64,000 nucleotides of DNA from contig NZ_CANLAG010000001.1 in the NCBI RefSeq assembly GCF_947488715.1, positions 310,001-374,000 of the forward strand. The letters run 5' to 3'. Origin of the DNA: an uncultured Tateyamaria sp. (GTDB lineage: Bacteria; Pseudomonadota; Alphaproteobacteria; Rhodobacterales; Rhodobacteraceae). Positions 1 through 9,491 of this stretch are shown in pieces; positions within the stretch are counted from its first letter, which is position 1; every line of letters starts with the position of its first letter. The position numbers and the translations under genes were made by a program. The notes below the pieces were generated by a model that saw only the letters and a program-made list of their open reading frames with translations, searched no databases and was not told the origin of the DNA.

Positions 1-374
1 ATGCAAGTGTCGCGGAGATCGAAGAGCTGAACATTTTGTGGGCCTCGCATCTGGCGATGGAGCGGGCGGTTGCGGGTTTGCGGAGCGCACCGGATCACGT
101 GTTGGTGGACGGAACGATGGTGCCGCGTGGATTGGCGGTGCCTGCGACCCCCGTGGTGCGCGGAGACGGGCGGTCGGTGTCGATTGCGGCGGCCTCAATT
201 GTGGCCAAAATATGTCGCGATCGGATCATGGTGGATTTGGCGCAACAGCATCCCGGATATGGCTGGGAGACCAACATGGGATATCCTTCAAAACGTCACA
301 AATCGGCATTGGAAAATCTTGGGGTGACCCCACACCATAGACGTACGTTCAAACCCGTCCACAATATGTTGTGA
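1..374 (+). CDS. rnhB: Ribonuclease HII, C-terminal part (5' end outside window)
   Basis: Endonuclease that cuts the RNA strand of RNA-DNA hybrids and starts removal of misincorporated ribonucleotides. Reading is open from base 3, so the gene begins upstream; 123 residues are visible. They carry the C-terminal RNase HII pattern: DHVLVDG, an AASIVAK segment, the Asp in DRIMVDL, then [17 protein letters not shown] and the HRRTF end. The N-terminal DEAGRG active-site motif must lie outside the window. The ccrM start follows about 110 bp downstream on the same strand, and rnhB next to ccrM is a known alphaproteobacterial arrangement. Confidence 0.95.
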   Translation, partial: ASVAEIEELNILWASHLAMERAVAGLRSAPDHVLVDGTMVPRGLAVPATPVVRGDGRSVSIAAASIVAKICRDRIMVDLAQQHPGYGWETNMGYPSKRHKSALENLGVTPHHRRTFKPVHNML

Positions 375-396
375 CAAGTATTTTTCGTAAGGTGCT

Positions 397-1587
<1,191 letters not shown>

Positions 1588-1662
1588 CCCACTCAGGAAT
1601 TTACCAACACCGCCAGGTGCCTGCGGCCTTACCCAAGGCTTCGCCAATGGCACTGCACCTAT

Positions 1663-1690
1663 GCCCCGCCTCTTTTGGCGGGGCTTTTTT
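1663..1690 (+). terminator. Rho-independent terminator after ccrM
   Basis: Perfect 8-bp stem GCCCCGCC / GGCGGGGC (1663-1670 and 1677-1684) with loop TCTTTT, followed by six T residues. It lies 75 bp after the ccrM stop and 43 bp before the cyclase start, so it separates the two transcription units. Confidence 0.9.
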
Positions 1691-1732
1691 GTTTGGGCGC
1701 TTTACAGTGGGGTCATACCGCAGACAGGCAGG

Positions 1733-3106
1733 ATGAGTGACATGGTCGACATCAGCACCGCGCAAGCAACCCCGGAGCGCAGGGGCGGCGACACAGACGC
1801 CGTGCCGACGCACCGCCACGCGCAGGAGGCGTTGGCGCGCAACAAGCGTGAGGGCATGGATCTGGCCGTGCGGGCGCGGGTTGCGGCGCTGTCGGTGACG
1901 GCGCTGTTGCTGGTGTTTCTCAACCCCAATTGGGATGTCGCCTGGTATCTGTTCCTGCTGCTGTGTCTGGTGCTGGTGGGGTTGGCGCAGCGCCGGGTGG
2001 GCCGCGTGGGGCAGTCGCGGGCCGAGCTGGCGTTGCTGTTTGCCGATCTGCTGTTGATGACCTGTGCGCTGTTGGTGCCGAACCCGTTGCTGGACGATCC
2101 GGTGCCGACGGCGCTGATCTATCAGTTCGAGGTGTTCCAGTATTTCTATGTGCTGCTGGCGGCGGGTGTCTTGACCTATTCGTGGCGCACGGTGATCGCG
2201 ATTGGCAACTGGACGCTGGCCTTGTGGATGCTGGGGGCGCTGTGCGTGTGGTGGTTCGGCTGGTCTGACCCGCAGGCGAGCGCAGGTGCGATGTCGATGT
2301 TCCCGGACAACCCCGACCTTGCGGTTCAGATGGACCCCAATCTGGTGCATTGGGATTTGCGCATCCAGCAGGTTGTCGTGTTCATGATCGTGTCGGTCAT
2401 TCTGGCGGTGGCGGTGCGGCGGTATCATAACCTGGTTCTGGACAGTGCCGAGATGGTGCGCGAGCGGACCAATCTGGCGCGCTATTTTTCGCCCACGATG
2501 GTGGAGGAGCTGTCGACCAAGGACGAACCGCTGGGCCAGATCCGCAGCCATGACGCTGCGGTGCTGTTTGTCGATATTGTCGGCTTTACCGCCTATTCTG
2601 ATGGGCGTCCGCCGCAGGAGGTGATCGAGACCCTGCGCGCGTTCCACGCCCGGATGGAAAGCGAGGTGTTCGCCCATGGCGGGACGCTCGACAAGTATCT
2701 GGGCGACGGGTTGATGGCGACTTTTGGCACGCCGCTGCCGCTGGCGGATGATGCCGCGCGGGCGGTGGCCTGTGTGCGGGCCATGGCGCGGCGGATGGAG
2801 GCGTTGAACGGGGATCGCCGTATCGAGGGCCTGCCCGAGATTGACGCGCGGTTCGGGCTGCATTTTGGCACGGTTGTTCTGGGGGATATCGGGGCCAACC
2901 GGCTGGAGTTTGCGGTGCTGGGGGACACGGTGAACGTGGCCAGCCGCCTTGAGGCGATGACCCGCGCGCTGGACGTGCGTGCCGTGGTCAGCGACGTGGC
3001 CATGGTGGCGGCGGGTGCGGCGGGCGGGTTTCGCCGGGCGCCCGACCAAAAGGTGCGCGGTGTGGCGGAACCGCTGAGCGTTTGGGTGCTGGACGAGCGC
3101 GGGTAG
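1733..3106 (+). CDS. Membrane-anchored class III adenylate/guanylate cyclase
   Basis: Predicted to make cAMP from ATP at the inner membrane. The first ~240 of 457 residues contain several hydrophobic segments (about residues 45-170 and again near 220-240), and the cytoplasmic cyclase domain follows. Catalytic features are visible: metal-binding Asp in LFVDIVGF, Lys in LDKYLGDG (substrate base contact), second metal Asp in that same motif, Asp in FAVLGDTVN (adenine-type contact) and the NVASR Asn/Arg transition-state pair. All key residues are present, so it should be active as a homodimer. The ATG at 1733 follows GGCAGG; the in-frame extension upstream runs through the terminator and is rejected. 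Signal and target are unknown. Confidence 0.88.
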   Translation: MSDMVDISTAQATPERRGGDTDAVPTHRHAQEALARNKREGMDLAVRARVAALSVTALLLVFLNPNWDVAWYLFLLLCLVLVGLAQRRVGRVGQSRAELALLFADLLLMTCALLVPNPLLDDPVPTALIYQFEVFQYFYVLLAAGVLTYSWRTVIAIGNWTLALWMLGALCVWWFGWSDPQASAGAMSMFPDNPDLAVQMDPNLVHWDLRIQQVVVFMIVSVILAVAVRRYHNLVLDSAEMVRERTNLARYFSPTMVEELSTKDEPLGQIRSHDAAVLFVDIVGFTAYSDGRPPQEVIETLRAFHARMESEVFAHGGTLDKYLGDGLMATFGTPLPLADDAARAVACVRAMARRMEALNGDRRIEGLPEIDARFGLHFGTVVLGDIGANRLEFAVLGDTVNVASRLEAMTRALDVRAVVSDVAMVAAGAAGGFRRAPDQKVRGVAEPLSVWVLDERG

Positions 3107-3165
3107 TTCCCATTGCCCTGTTGGTCTGCGACACATGTGCGTATCAGTCAAACACGGGGCAACTC

Positions 3166-3726
3166 ATGGCGAAACAGTTTCCGGCGCTTGATCAGGCCAA
3201 GCGCGATTTCATCCTGCGGCAGCACATCTTTTTCACAGCGTCAGCCACGGCGGACAGCCGGATCAACATATCCCCGCGCGAGATCGGAGCGTTGCGTATC
3301 CTTGGGGACAACACGGTGGCCTATCTCGACCGGACCGGCAGCGGCAATGAGACGGCGGCGCATATGCTGGCGGACGGGCGGCTGACGATCATGTTCTGCG
3401 CGGTGGAAGGCCCCCCGCAAATCATGCGTCTTTATGGGCGCGGCACGTCGGTGCCTTGGGACAGTGAGGCGTTCACCCGGATCATCGCGGATCACTACGC
3501 TGGGGCTGCGCCACTGGGTACGCGCCAGATCATGCGGCTGGATTTCGATCTGGTGCAGACGTCGTGCGGCTACGGTGTGCCGCTGTTCGACTATGCAGGC
3601 GAACGCGCATCGATGGAGAACTGGCACGACAACAAGGGCCCGGACGGCATCCGCGACTATTGGGACCGGGAAAACCGCACCAGCATGGACGGCCTGCCCA
3701 CGGGTTTGACTGTGCCTGACGCCTAG
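3166..3726 (+). CDS. Pyridoxamine 5'-phosphate oxidase family (flavin-nucleotide-binding) protein
   Basis: 186-residue split-barrel protein of the PNPOx-like family. Visible family features are the N-terminal FFTASATADSRINISPR stretch, AYLDRTGSGNETAAHML, and the C-terminal SCGYGVPLFDYAGER region common in this uncharacterised subgroup. Members bind FMN or F420-like cofactors; the actual substrate is unknown and true PdxH activity is unlikely. Start ATG 3166 gives the usual family N-terminus. Its stop is interlocked with that of the convergent alkB gene (shared ctag at 3723-3726). Confidence 0.8.
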   Translation: MAKQFPALDQAKRDFILRQHIFFTASATADSRINISPREIGALRILGDNTVAYLDRTGSGNETAAHMLADGRLTIMFCAVEGPPQIMRLYGRGTSVPWDSEAFTRIIADHYAGAAPLGTRQIMRLDFDLVQTSCGYGVPLFDYAGERASMENWHDNKGPDGIRDYWDRENRTSMDGLPTGLTVPDA

Positions 3727-4859
3727 CGCGGGAGCGGGTTGGCGGCCTTGTTATAGGCGGTCCAGTCGGTGATCTCGGGATAGTACATGTCGCGCCATTT
3801 CTGCACGCGGGGGTTCATCACCCGTTTCCAGATGCGCGGCATCATCGCGGCGATGGTCATCACCGGATAGCCGTAGGGCAGTTGCGGCGCGTCCGCCTCG
3901 GTATAGGTTTGCAGCACGGGGAACCGGCGGTCGGGTTTGTAGTGGTGGTCCGAGTGGCGTTGCAGGTTGATCAGCAGCCAGTTCGACGCCTTGTGCGCGG
4001 CGTTCCACGAATGGCGGGGCTGGACGTGTTCGTATTTGCCCTCGCCCAGGTGTTTGCGCGTCAGGCCATAGTGTTCGATGTAGTTCACCAGCTCAAGCTG
4101 CCAGATGGCCACCCCCGCCTGCACGAGGAACAGGCCGATCCCGGCCCAGCCGCCCAGCACAAAGGCCAGCACGAGGCAGAACAGTTGCAGGCCTGCATAT
4201 TTCCAGAACGGGTTGGAGCGGTCGGTTGCGGGCAGGCTCTTGCGCGCCAGCATCGCCTTTTCCGCGTTCCAGGCGGAGTGAAAGCACTGTTTCAGCACGC
4301 GGGGGTAAAAGCGGTAGAAGCTTTCGTTCATGCGCGCGGTCACCGGGTCGCGGGGCGTGGCGACATAGCGGTGATGCACCAGCAGGTGTTCGGAGCGGAA
4401 GTGGGAATAGAGCACCATCGCCAGCAGGGCGTCGCCCAGCCAGCGCTCGAGCTTGTTCTTTTGGTGCATCAGCTCGTGGCTGTAGTTGATCCCGACCGTG
4501 CCTGTGATGACGCCGATGCCGAAGAAGATCGCGATCTTTTCGGCGGTGTTCAGGTGTGTGGCGGGGGCGACATATGCGATCAGGCCAAACAGCGTCAGGA
4601 ACTGCGCAGGGACCCAGGCGGTGGTGATCATGCGGTACCAGAACAGGTCGTCGTCGGTTGCCTCGAGGTCGGCATTGTCGGTGTTGAGGCCCACGGCCAG
4701 ATCGAGGATCGAGAACATGTACCATGTCACCACCGGCAACAGGATCACGGCCCAGCCGCCATAGACGGCGCTGACGATGGCCAGCGGGATCAACAGGAAC
4801 GACAGGGCAAAGGGCAGGGCGTTCTGCACCTTGGCGACGGTTTCGGGGGGCAGGGTCAT
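3723..4859 (-). CDS. alkB: Alkane 1-monooxygenase (AlkB-type diiron membrane hydroxylase)
   Basis: Integral membrane non-haem diiron enzyme that hydroxylates the terminal carbon of n-alkanes. The 378-residue protein has about six hydrophobic segments and all histidine boxes: HELMHQKN, HLLVHHRYVATP and LQRHSDHHYKP, plus the AlkB-specific NYIEHYGL. Electrons normally come through rubredoxin and rubredoxin reductase; neither gene is adjacent. ATG 4859 gives the MTLPPE N-terminus; the longer in-frame reading upstream runs across the intergenic space and is unlikely. The stop codon interlocks with that of the PNPOx-family gene. Confidence 0.92.
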   Translation of the reverse strand: MTLPPETVAKVQNALPFALSFLLIPLAIVSAVYGGWAVILLPVVTWYMFSILDLAVGLNTDNADLEATDDDLFWYRMITTAWVPAQFLTLFGLIAYVAPATHLNTAEKIAIFFGIGVITGTVGINYSHELMHQKNKLERWLGDALLAMVLYSHFRSEHLLVHHRYVATPRDPVTARMNESFYRFYPRVLKQCFHSAWNAEKAMLARKSLPATDRSNPFWKYAGLQLFCLVLAFVLGGWAGIGLFLVQAGVAIWQLELVNYIEHYGLTRKHLGEGKYEHVQPRHSWNAAHKASNWLLINLQRHSDHHYKPDRRFPVLQTYTEADAPQLPYGYPVMTIAAMMPRIWKRVMNPRVQKWRDMYYPEITDWTAYNKAANPLPR

Positions 4860-4942
4860 GCTCGGGCTACCTCTTGTCTGCGCGCGGGTCACTCTAGGGG
4901 CAAGGCGGTGGCTGTGCCAAGCGTGACGCAGCGCCGCGTTTT

Positions 4943-5986
4943 TCACAGCACCGTCAGGTCGAAGGCCTTGCGCATCACCGTGGGCAGGTCGGAGGGGCGG
5001 AATTGGGCCTTTGGCACAAAGGCCCCGTGGGGCGGTGTGATGTCGCCGACGGTGGCCATCATCACGTCGAGGATCAGGTGGAAATGCGTAAACGTGTGCC
5101 GGACCTCGCCATTCAGCCGTTGCCATGCAGCGTCAAAGGGCGGGGCCGTGGGCCGGGGTGTTGCGACATCCACCCAATCCGATCCTGGCCAGCCAAGCAT
5201 CCCCCCGAGCAGCCCGCGATCCGGGCGTGTTTCCAGCAACCACGCGCCATCGCTGCGTCGGGCGAGGTACACGGTGCCGTGGCGGATCGGTTTGGGTTTC
5301 TTGGGCGTTTTCCGGGGCAGGTCGGGCGCAGTGCCCTTGGCGCGGGCCTGGCAGGGGTCACGCCAGGGGCAGATGCCGCAGGCGGGTGACTTGGGCGTGC
5401 AGATCGTGGCCCCCAGATCCATCACCGCCTGCGCATAGTCGCCGGGGCGGGTGTTCGGGGTCAGCGCCTCGGCCTGTGCCGTCAGGATGGGTTTGGCGGC
5501 AGGCAGGGGCGTGTGTTCGTCGTGCAGCCGCGCCATCACCCGTTCGACATTGCCGTCCACAACCGTGAAAGGCAGGTCAAAGGCAATCGAGGATACCGCC
5601 GCCGCCGTGTAGGGACCAATCCCCGGCAGTTTGAGCAGGGCGGCGTGATCTGCGGGAAACTGGCCCCCGTGATCGGCGACCACGGCGCGGGCGCATTTCA
5701 GCAGGTTCCGCGCACGCGCATAATACCCAAGTCCCGCCCATTCACCCATGACATCGGCATCCGCTGCCGCAGCCAGATCGGCCACCGTGGGCCAGCGCGC
5801 GATAAAGCGTTGAAAATAGGCGGTGACGGCGGCCACAGTGGTCTGTTGCAGCATGATCTCGGACATCCACACGGCGTAGGCGTCGGGCCGTACTCCGGCC
5901 TTTTTGTCCGCAGGTGGCACGCGCCATGGCATCGCGCGCGCATGCACGTCGTACCAGTCCAGCAAGTCGTCGCTCAGGTCACGCAA
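4943..5986 (-). CDS. mutY: A/G-specific adenine DNA glycosylase MutY
   Basis: Base-excision repair enzyme that removes adenine mispaired with 8-oxoguanine. The 347-residue protein has the catalytic Glu in WMSEIMLQQTTV, a helix-hairpin-helix LPGIGPYTAAAV, the catalytic-Asp region VVDGNVERV, and the [4Fe-4S] ligands with exact 6-2-5 spacing (CTPKSPACGICPWRDPC). A C-terminal NUDIX-like domain starting near residue 235 recognises 8-oxoG. It is divergent from the DUF721-dsbA unit, a common neighbourhood in Rhodobacterales. Confidence 0.95.
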   Translation of the reverse strand: MRDLSDDLLDWYDVHARAMPWRVPPADKKAGVRPDAYAVWMSEIMLQQTTVAAVTAYFQRFIARWPTVADLAAAADADVMGEWAGLGYYARARNLLKCARAVVADHGGQFPADHAALLKLPGIGPYTAAAVSSIAFDLPFTVVDGNVERVMARLHDEHTPLPAAKPILTAQAEALTPNTRPGDYAQAVMDLGATICTPKSPACGICPWRDPCQARAKGTAPDLPRKTPKKPKPIRHGTVYLARRSDGAWLLETRPDRGLLGGMLGWPGSDWVDVATPRPTAPPFDAAWQRLNGEVRHTFTHFHLILDVMMATVGDITPPHGAFVPKAQFRPSDLPTVMRKAFDLTVL

Positions 5987-6070
5987 GATTTATAATCCTC
6001 GGGGTGCTCACGGGTGGTTGCTCACGCGCGCATCCGCTATGTTCAAATTCAGGTGATGGAGAACATAGTC

Positions 6071-6592
6071 ATGCCCCCACGGCGCGCCACTACAAAAGGG
6101 TTCAAACGGACGGCATCGCTGCTGACCGGGCGTATCCGGCAGGCGAGCGAGAGCCGGGGATTCGCGCAAAGCCGCCTGTTGACCGACTGGGCCGAAGTGG
6201 CGGGTGCGGATGTGGCGGCCATCGCGCGCCCTGTCGAGGTCAGCTATGGCCGGGGCGGCATGGGCGCGACGCTGACGCTGCTGACCACGGGCGCACAGGC
6301 GCCGATGCTGGAGATGCAGAAGGACCAGCTGCGCGAAAAGGTGAACGCGGTTTACGGCTATAATGCTATCGCGCGGATTCGCATCACCCAAACGGCGGCA
6401 ACGGGGTTTTCCGAGGGGCGCGTGGCCTTTGATCACCGGCCCAAAGCGGAAGGCCCACGCACGCCTGCGCCCGAGATGCACCGCGCCGCCGGGGACGTTG
6501 TGGCCCCGGTCGAAGACGAGACATTGCGCGCAGCCCTGGAACGATTGGGCGCGCATATCCTGACGAAAGAAAAACAAGGAACACGTACATGA
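6071..6592 (+). CDS. DUF721 (DciA-like) protein
   Basis: 173-residue basic protein of the DUF721 family. The family includes DciA, a bacterial helicase-loading factor, but a replication role here is inferred from family membership only. Seen features are the GFKRTASLLTGRI start, an LLTDWAEVAG segment typical of DUF721, and a low-complexity acidic/proline C-terminus. ATG 6071 is preferred because GGAG at 6058-6061 is well spaced; an ATG at 6056 is possible. It overlaps dsbA by 4 bp (ATGA), indicating translational coupling. Confidence 0.75.
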   Translation: MPPRRATTKGFKRTASLLTGRIRQASESRGFAQSRLLTDWAEVAGADVAAIARPVEVSYGRGGMGATLTLLTTGAQAPMLEMQKDQLREKVNAVYGYNAIARIRITQTAATGFSEGRVAFDHRPKAEGPRTPAPEMHRAAGDVVAPVEDETLRAALERLGAHILTKEKQGTRT

Positions 6593-7287
6593 AACGCATT
6601 ATCCCCCTGTTGGCTGTCGTGATCGGCGTGGCCGGTTACTTTGCCTACAGTTCCATGCAGGACAGCGGGCAATCGCCGCAGCAACAGGCCCAGGCTGAGC
6701 GCCTGCTGGGGGCTGCAAATGCCCAAAGTTCGACCGAGGATCTGGACACATCCACCGTGGTGGACATGTCCATCGGCAACCCGGATGCGGCTGTGACGGT
6801 CATCGAATATGCCAGCTATACCTGCCCGCATTGTGGCCGGTTCCACACCGGGCCGTACAAGCAGCTCAAGGCGGATTACATCGACACGGGCAAGATCAAC
6901 TTTGTCTACCGCGAGGTCTATTTTGACCGCTTTGGTCTGTGGGCATCGGCGATTGCGCGCTGTGCCGGTACGCCCGAGGCGTTTTTTGGCATCACGGACA
7001 TGCTGTACGAAACCCAGGCGGAGTGGAGCCGCGCGGGCGGTGGTGATCCGGCGGTGATCGCGGATGAACTGCGCAAGGTGGGCCGTCTGGCCGGTCTGGA
7101 CGGTGACATGATCGAGGCCTGCCTGACAGACGCCAACAGCCTGCGGACGCTGGTGGCCTGGTATCAGGAAAACGCCGAGGCGGACGGGATCAACTCGACC
7201 CCCAGCTTTATGATCAATGGCACCAAGTACAACAACATGGCCTATCCCGAGATGGCCCGCCTGATCGACGAAGCGGCGGGCAGCTGA
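6589..7287 (+). CDS. DsbA-family thiol oxidoreductase, membrane-anchored
   Basis: Periplasmic thioredoxin-fold protein. Residues 1-20 form a hydrophobic signal/anchor, followed by a Gln-rich linker. The active site C79-P-H-C82 lies in YTCPHCGRFH, and the cis-proline is in STPSFMI, as in DsbA/BdbD proteins that introduce or isomerise disulfides. Length is 232 residues. It overlaps the upstream DUF721 gene by 4 bp and shares one base with the downstream CoA transferase start, so all three are probably co-transcribed. Confidence 0.88.
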   Translation: MKRIIPLLAVVIGVAGYFAYSSMQDSGQSPQQQAQAERLLGAANAQSSTEDLDTSTVVDMSIGNPDAAVTVIEYASYTCPHCGRFHTGPYKQLKADYIDTGKINFVYREVYFDRFGLWASAIARCAGTPEAFFGITDMLYETQAEWSRAGGGDPAVIADELRKVGRLAGLDGDMIEACLTDANSLRTLVAWYQENAEADGINSTPSFMINGTKYNNMAYPEMARLIDEAAGS

Positions 7288-8411
7288 TGACGGCCGCGAC
7301 CGGGCCGCTTGCCGGGTTGCGGGTTGTCGAGCTGGCGCGTGTTCTGGCGGGCCCATGGGCCGGTCAGACGCTGGCCGATCTGGGTGCAGAAGTGATCAAG
7401 GTCGAGGCCCCGCGCGGCGATGATACGCGCCAGTGGGGCCCGCCATTCGTAGAGCGCGGCGATGATGTGTCGGCCGCCTATTTCCATTCCACCAACCGGG
7501 GCAAGGCGTCGGTTGTTGTCGATTTTCGCACCGAGGCGGGCAAGACCAAGTTGTTGGACCTGCTGGATGGCGCGGACATTCTGATCGAAAACTACAAGGT
7601 GGGCGGGCTGGCCAAATACGGTCTGGACTATGCCAGCCTGAAGGACCGGTTCCCGCGTCTGATCTATTGTTCGATCACCGGTTTTGGGCAGACCGGGCCA
7701 TATGCGCATCGGGCCGGGTATGATTTTATCGTGCAGGGCATGTCGGGTTTGATGTCGATCACGGGCGCACCGGACGGCGAGCCGCAGAAGTCCGGCGTTG
7801 CGATCACCGACATCTTTACCGGCGTTTATGCGACCACGGCGATTCTGGCGGCGGTGCATCAGCGCGCAACGACGGGTCGGGGGCAGCAGATCGACATGGC
7901 CTTGTTGGACGTTGCGGTGGCGGTGACTTCGAACCAGGCGATGAACTATTTGACCAGCGGCACGGTGCCGGGGCGGATGGGCAATGCGCATGTGAACCTG
8001 ACGCCCTACCAGGTGTTTGAATGTGCGGATGGCCATATCATCATCGCGACGGGCAATGACGGGCAGTATCAGCGCCTGTGCCGTTTGCTGGGTCTGGAAG
8101 ACATGGCGGAAGCGCCGGAGTTCCTGCGCAATGCGGACCGGATTGCGCATCGGGACGAGATGACCCGCCGCTTGACCGATGCGACCCGGATGCGGACCCG
8201 CGCGGATTTGCTGGCTGCTTGCGAGGGCGAAGGCGTGCCTGCGGGGCCGATCAACGACATGGCGGATGTGATGGCGGACCCACAGGTGCAGGCGCGCGGG
8301 ATGCAGGTGGCGCTGGACGGTGTGCCGGGCATCCGCACGCCCATTCGGTTTTCGGATGCGGATCTGACCCTGCATCGCCCCGCCCCGCGTTTGGGCGAGG
8401 ACGACACCTGA
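7287..8411 (+). CDS. Class III (CaiB/BaiF) acyl-CoA transferase
   Basis: 374-residue family III CoA transferase. The N-terminal GLRVVELARVLAGPWAGQ and DLGAEVIKVE segments and GRGQQIDMALLD are family hallmarks. The catalytic aspartate that forms the acyl-aspartyl intermediate is D146 in GYDFIVQGMSG. The substrate cannot be told from sequence; relatives act on succinate, glutarate, formate/oxalate or carnitine CoA esters. ATG 7287 overlaps the dsbA stop (TGATG), though a functional link to dsbA is not obvious. Confidence 0.88.
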   Translation: MTAATGPLAGLRVVELARVLAGPWAGQTLADLGAEVIKVEAPRGDDTRQWGPPFVERGDDVSAAYFHSTNRGKASVVVDFRTEAGKTKLLDLLDGADILIENYKVGGLAKYGLDYASLKDRFPRLIYCSITGFGQTGPYAHRAGYDFIVQGMSGLMSITGAPDGEPQKSGVAITDIFTGVYATTAILAAVHQRATTGRGQQIDMALLDVAVAVTSNQAMNYLTSGTVPGRMGNAHVNLTPYQVFECADGHIIIATGNDGQYQRLCRLLGLEDMAEAPEFLRNADRIAHRDEMTRRLTDATRMRTRADLLAACEGEGVPAGPINDMADVMADPQVQARGMQVALDGVPGIRTPIRFSDADLTLHRPAPRLGEDDT

Positions 8412-8447
8412 GATCATTGAGGCGCTGCCGCGCCACGTGATTTTATT

Positions 8448-8473
8448 CAGAAGGGCCTTTTCAGACCCTTCTG
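8448..8473. other. Stem-loop between convergent CoA transferase and lpxK
   Basis: 8-bp inverted repeat CAGAAGGG / CCCTTCTG (8448-8455, 8466-8473) around a 10-base loop. It sits between the two convergent stop codons, where a bidirectional terminator would be expected, but neither strand has a clear T-run after the stem. Function uncertain. Confidence 0.35.
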
Positions 8474-8483
8474 GATTGCAGCG

Positions 8484-9491
8484 TCAGTCGGTGGTGTTTT
8501 GGGGCGCCATCAGTGCGGTGAGGGCTGCGTCGAGGGGAGCGGGGTCGTCGAAGGCGAGGCGGACGGGCAGGGTGATGACCTTGGATCGGAAGCTGTTGGG
8601 CAGGCGGGCGGCGTCTTTTTCAGTGGTGACGAGTTGTGCGCCGTGTTGGCGGGCGTCGGCCTCGAGTCGTGTGAGGAAGGCTGTGGACAGGGGTTGGTGG
8701 TCTGCGAGGGCTTCGGCCCGCAGGAGTGTGGCACCGAGGCTGCGCAGGGTGTCGAAGAATTTCTCGGGCCGTCCGATCCCGGCGAAGGCGATCAGCGGTG
8801 TGTCGGTCCAGTCCATGCCGGTTTGCAGCGGTGTGAGTGCCGCGCGCAGGCGTGGCAGCTGTGGCGGCAGGGGTGTGGCGTCGAAGGCTGTTTGTGCCGC
8901 CGGCGGGCCAATGGAGACCAGCAGGTCGGCGCGCATCAGCCCCGTCTCGGCGGGTTCGCGCAGGGGGCCGGCCGGCAGGCAGAGGCCGTTGCCGAAGCCG
9001 GTTTCGGCGTCCACCACCACCACCGACAAGTCGTGGGCCAGCGCGGGGTTCTGGAACCCGTCGTCCAGCACGATCACGGTGGCTCCGGCGTCCCGCGCGG
9101 CCCGTGCGCCTGCTGCGCGGTCCTGTGCCACCCATGTCCGCGCGAAGGCTGAGAGGAGCAGCGGTTCGTCGCCCACCTCTTGGGCGCGGTGCTGGCCGGG
9201 CAGGACTTCGACCGGGCCGGTCAGTGATCCGCCATAGCCCCGGCTGACCACGTGGGGTGTGTGGAACCCGTCGCGGAGCCGTTCGACCAGTGCGATCACT
9301 GTTGGGGTTTTGCCGGTGCCGCCCGCGTTGATGTTGCCCACGCAGATGACGGGGATGCCGATTTTGTCGCGCGGTCCTGCGGCCAGACGTCGTGCCGTGG
9401 CCCGCGCATAGAGTGCGCCCAGTGGCGACAGCAGGCGGGCGCGCCAGTCGCGTGGTCCGGCCTTGGATGTCCAGAAACCCGGTGCGCGCAT
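8484..9491 (-). CDS. lpxK: Tetraacyldisaccharide 4'-kinase LpxK
   Basis: Inner-membrane kinase that adds the 4'-phosphate to the lipid A precursor. The 335-residue protein has an N-terminal amphipathic region, the Walker A motif [13 protein letters not shown] (Lys61), SRGYGG, the GDEPLLL segment and the LDDGFQNP motif characteristic of LpxK. ATG 9491 overlaps the waaA stop by one base. It is the last gene of the minus-strand unit DUF4170-waaA-lpxK, consistent with joint synthesis of Kdo-lipid A. Confidence 0.95.
   Translation of the reverse strand: MRAPGFWTSKAGPRDWRARLLSPLGALYARATARRLAAGPRDKIGIPVICVGNINAGGTGKTPTVIALVERLRDGFHTPHVVSRGYGGSLTGPVEVLPGQHRAQEVGDEPLLLSAFARTWVAQDRAAGARAARDAGATVIVLDDGFQNPALAHDLSVVVVDAETGFGNGLCLPAGPLREPAETGLMRADLLVSIGPPAAQTAFDATPLPPQLPRLRAALTPLQTGMDWTDTPLIAFAGIGRPEKFFDTLRSLGATLLRAEALADHQPLSTAFLTRLEADARQHGAQLVTTEKDAARLPNSFRSKVITLPVRLAFDDPAPLDAALTALMAPQNTTD

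Noticed and set aside
1601-3151. 516-codon frame antisense to the adenylate cyclase
   Set aside because: Shadow frame; Arg/His/Gln-rich composition and a start across the terminator.
3882-5438. 518-codon plus-strand frame across alkB and mutY
   Set aside because: Spans two recognised genes on the other strand; no family features.
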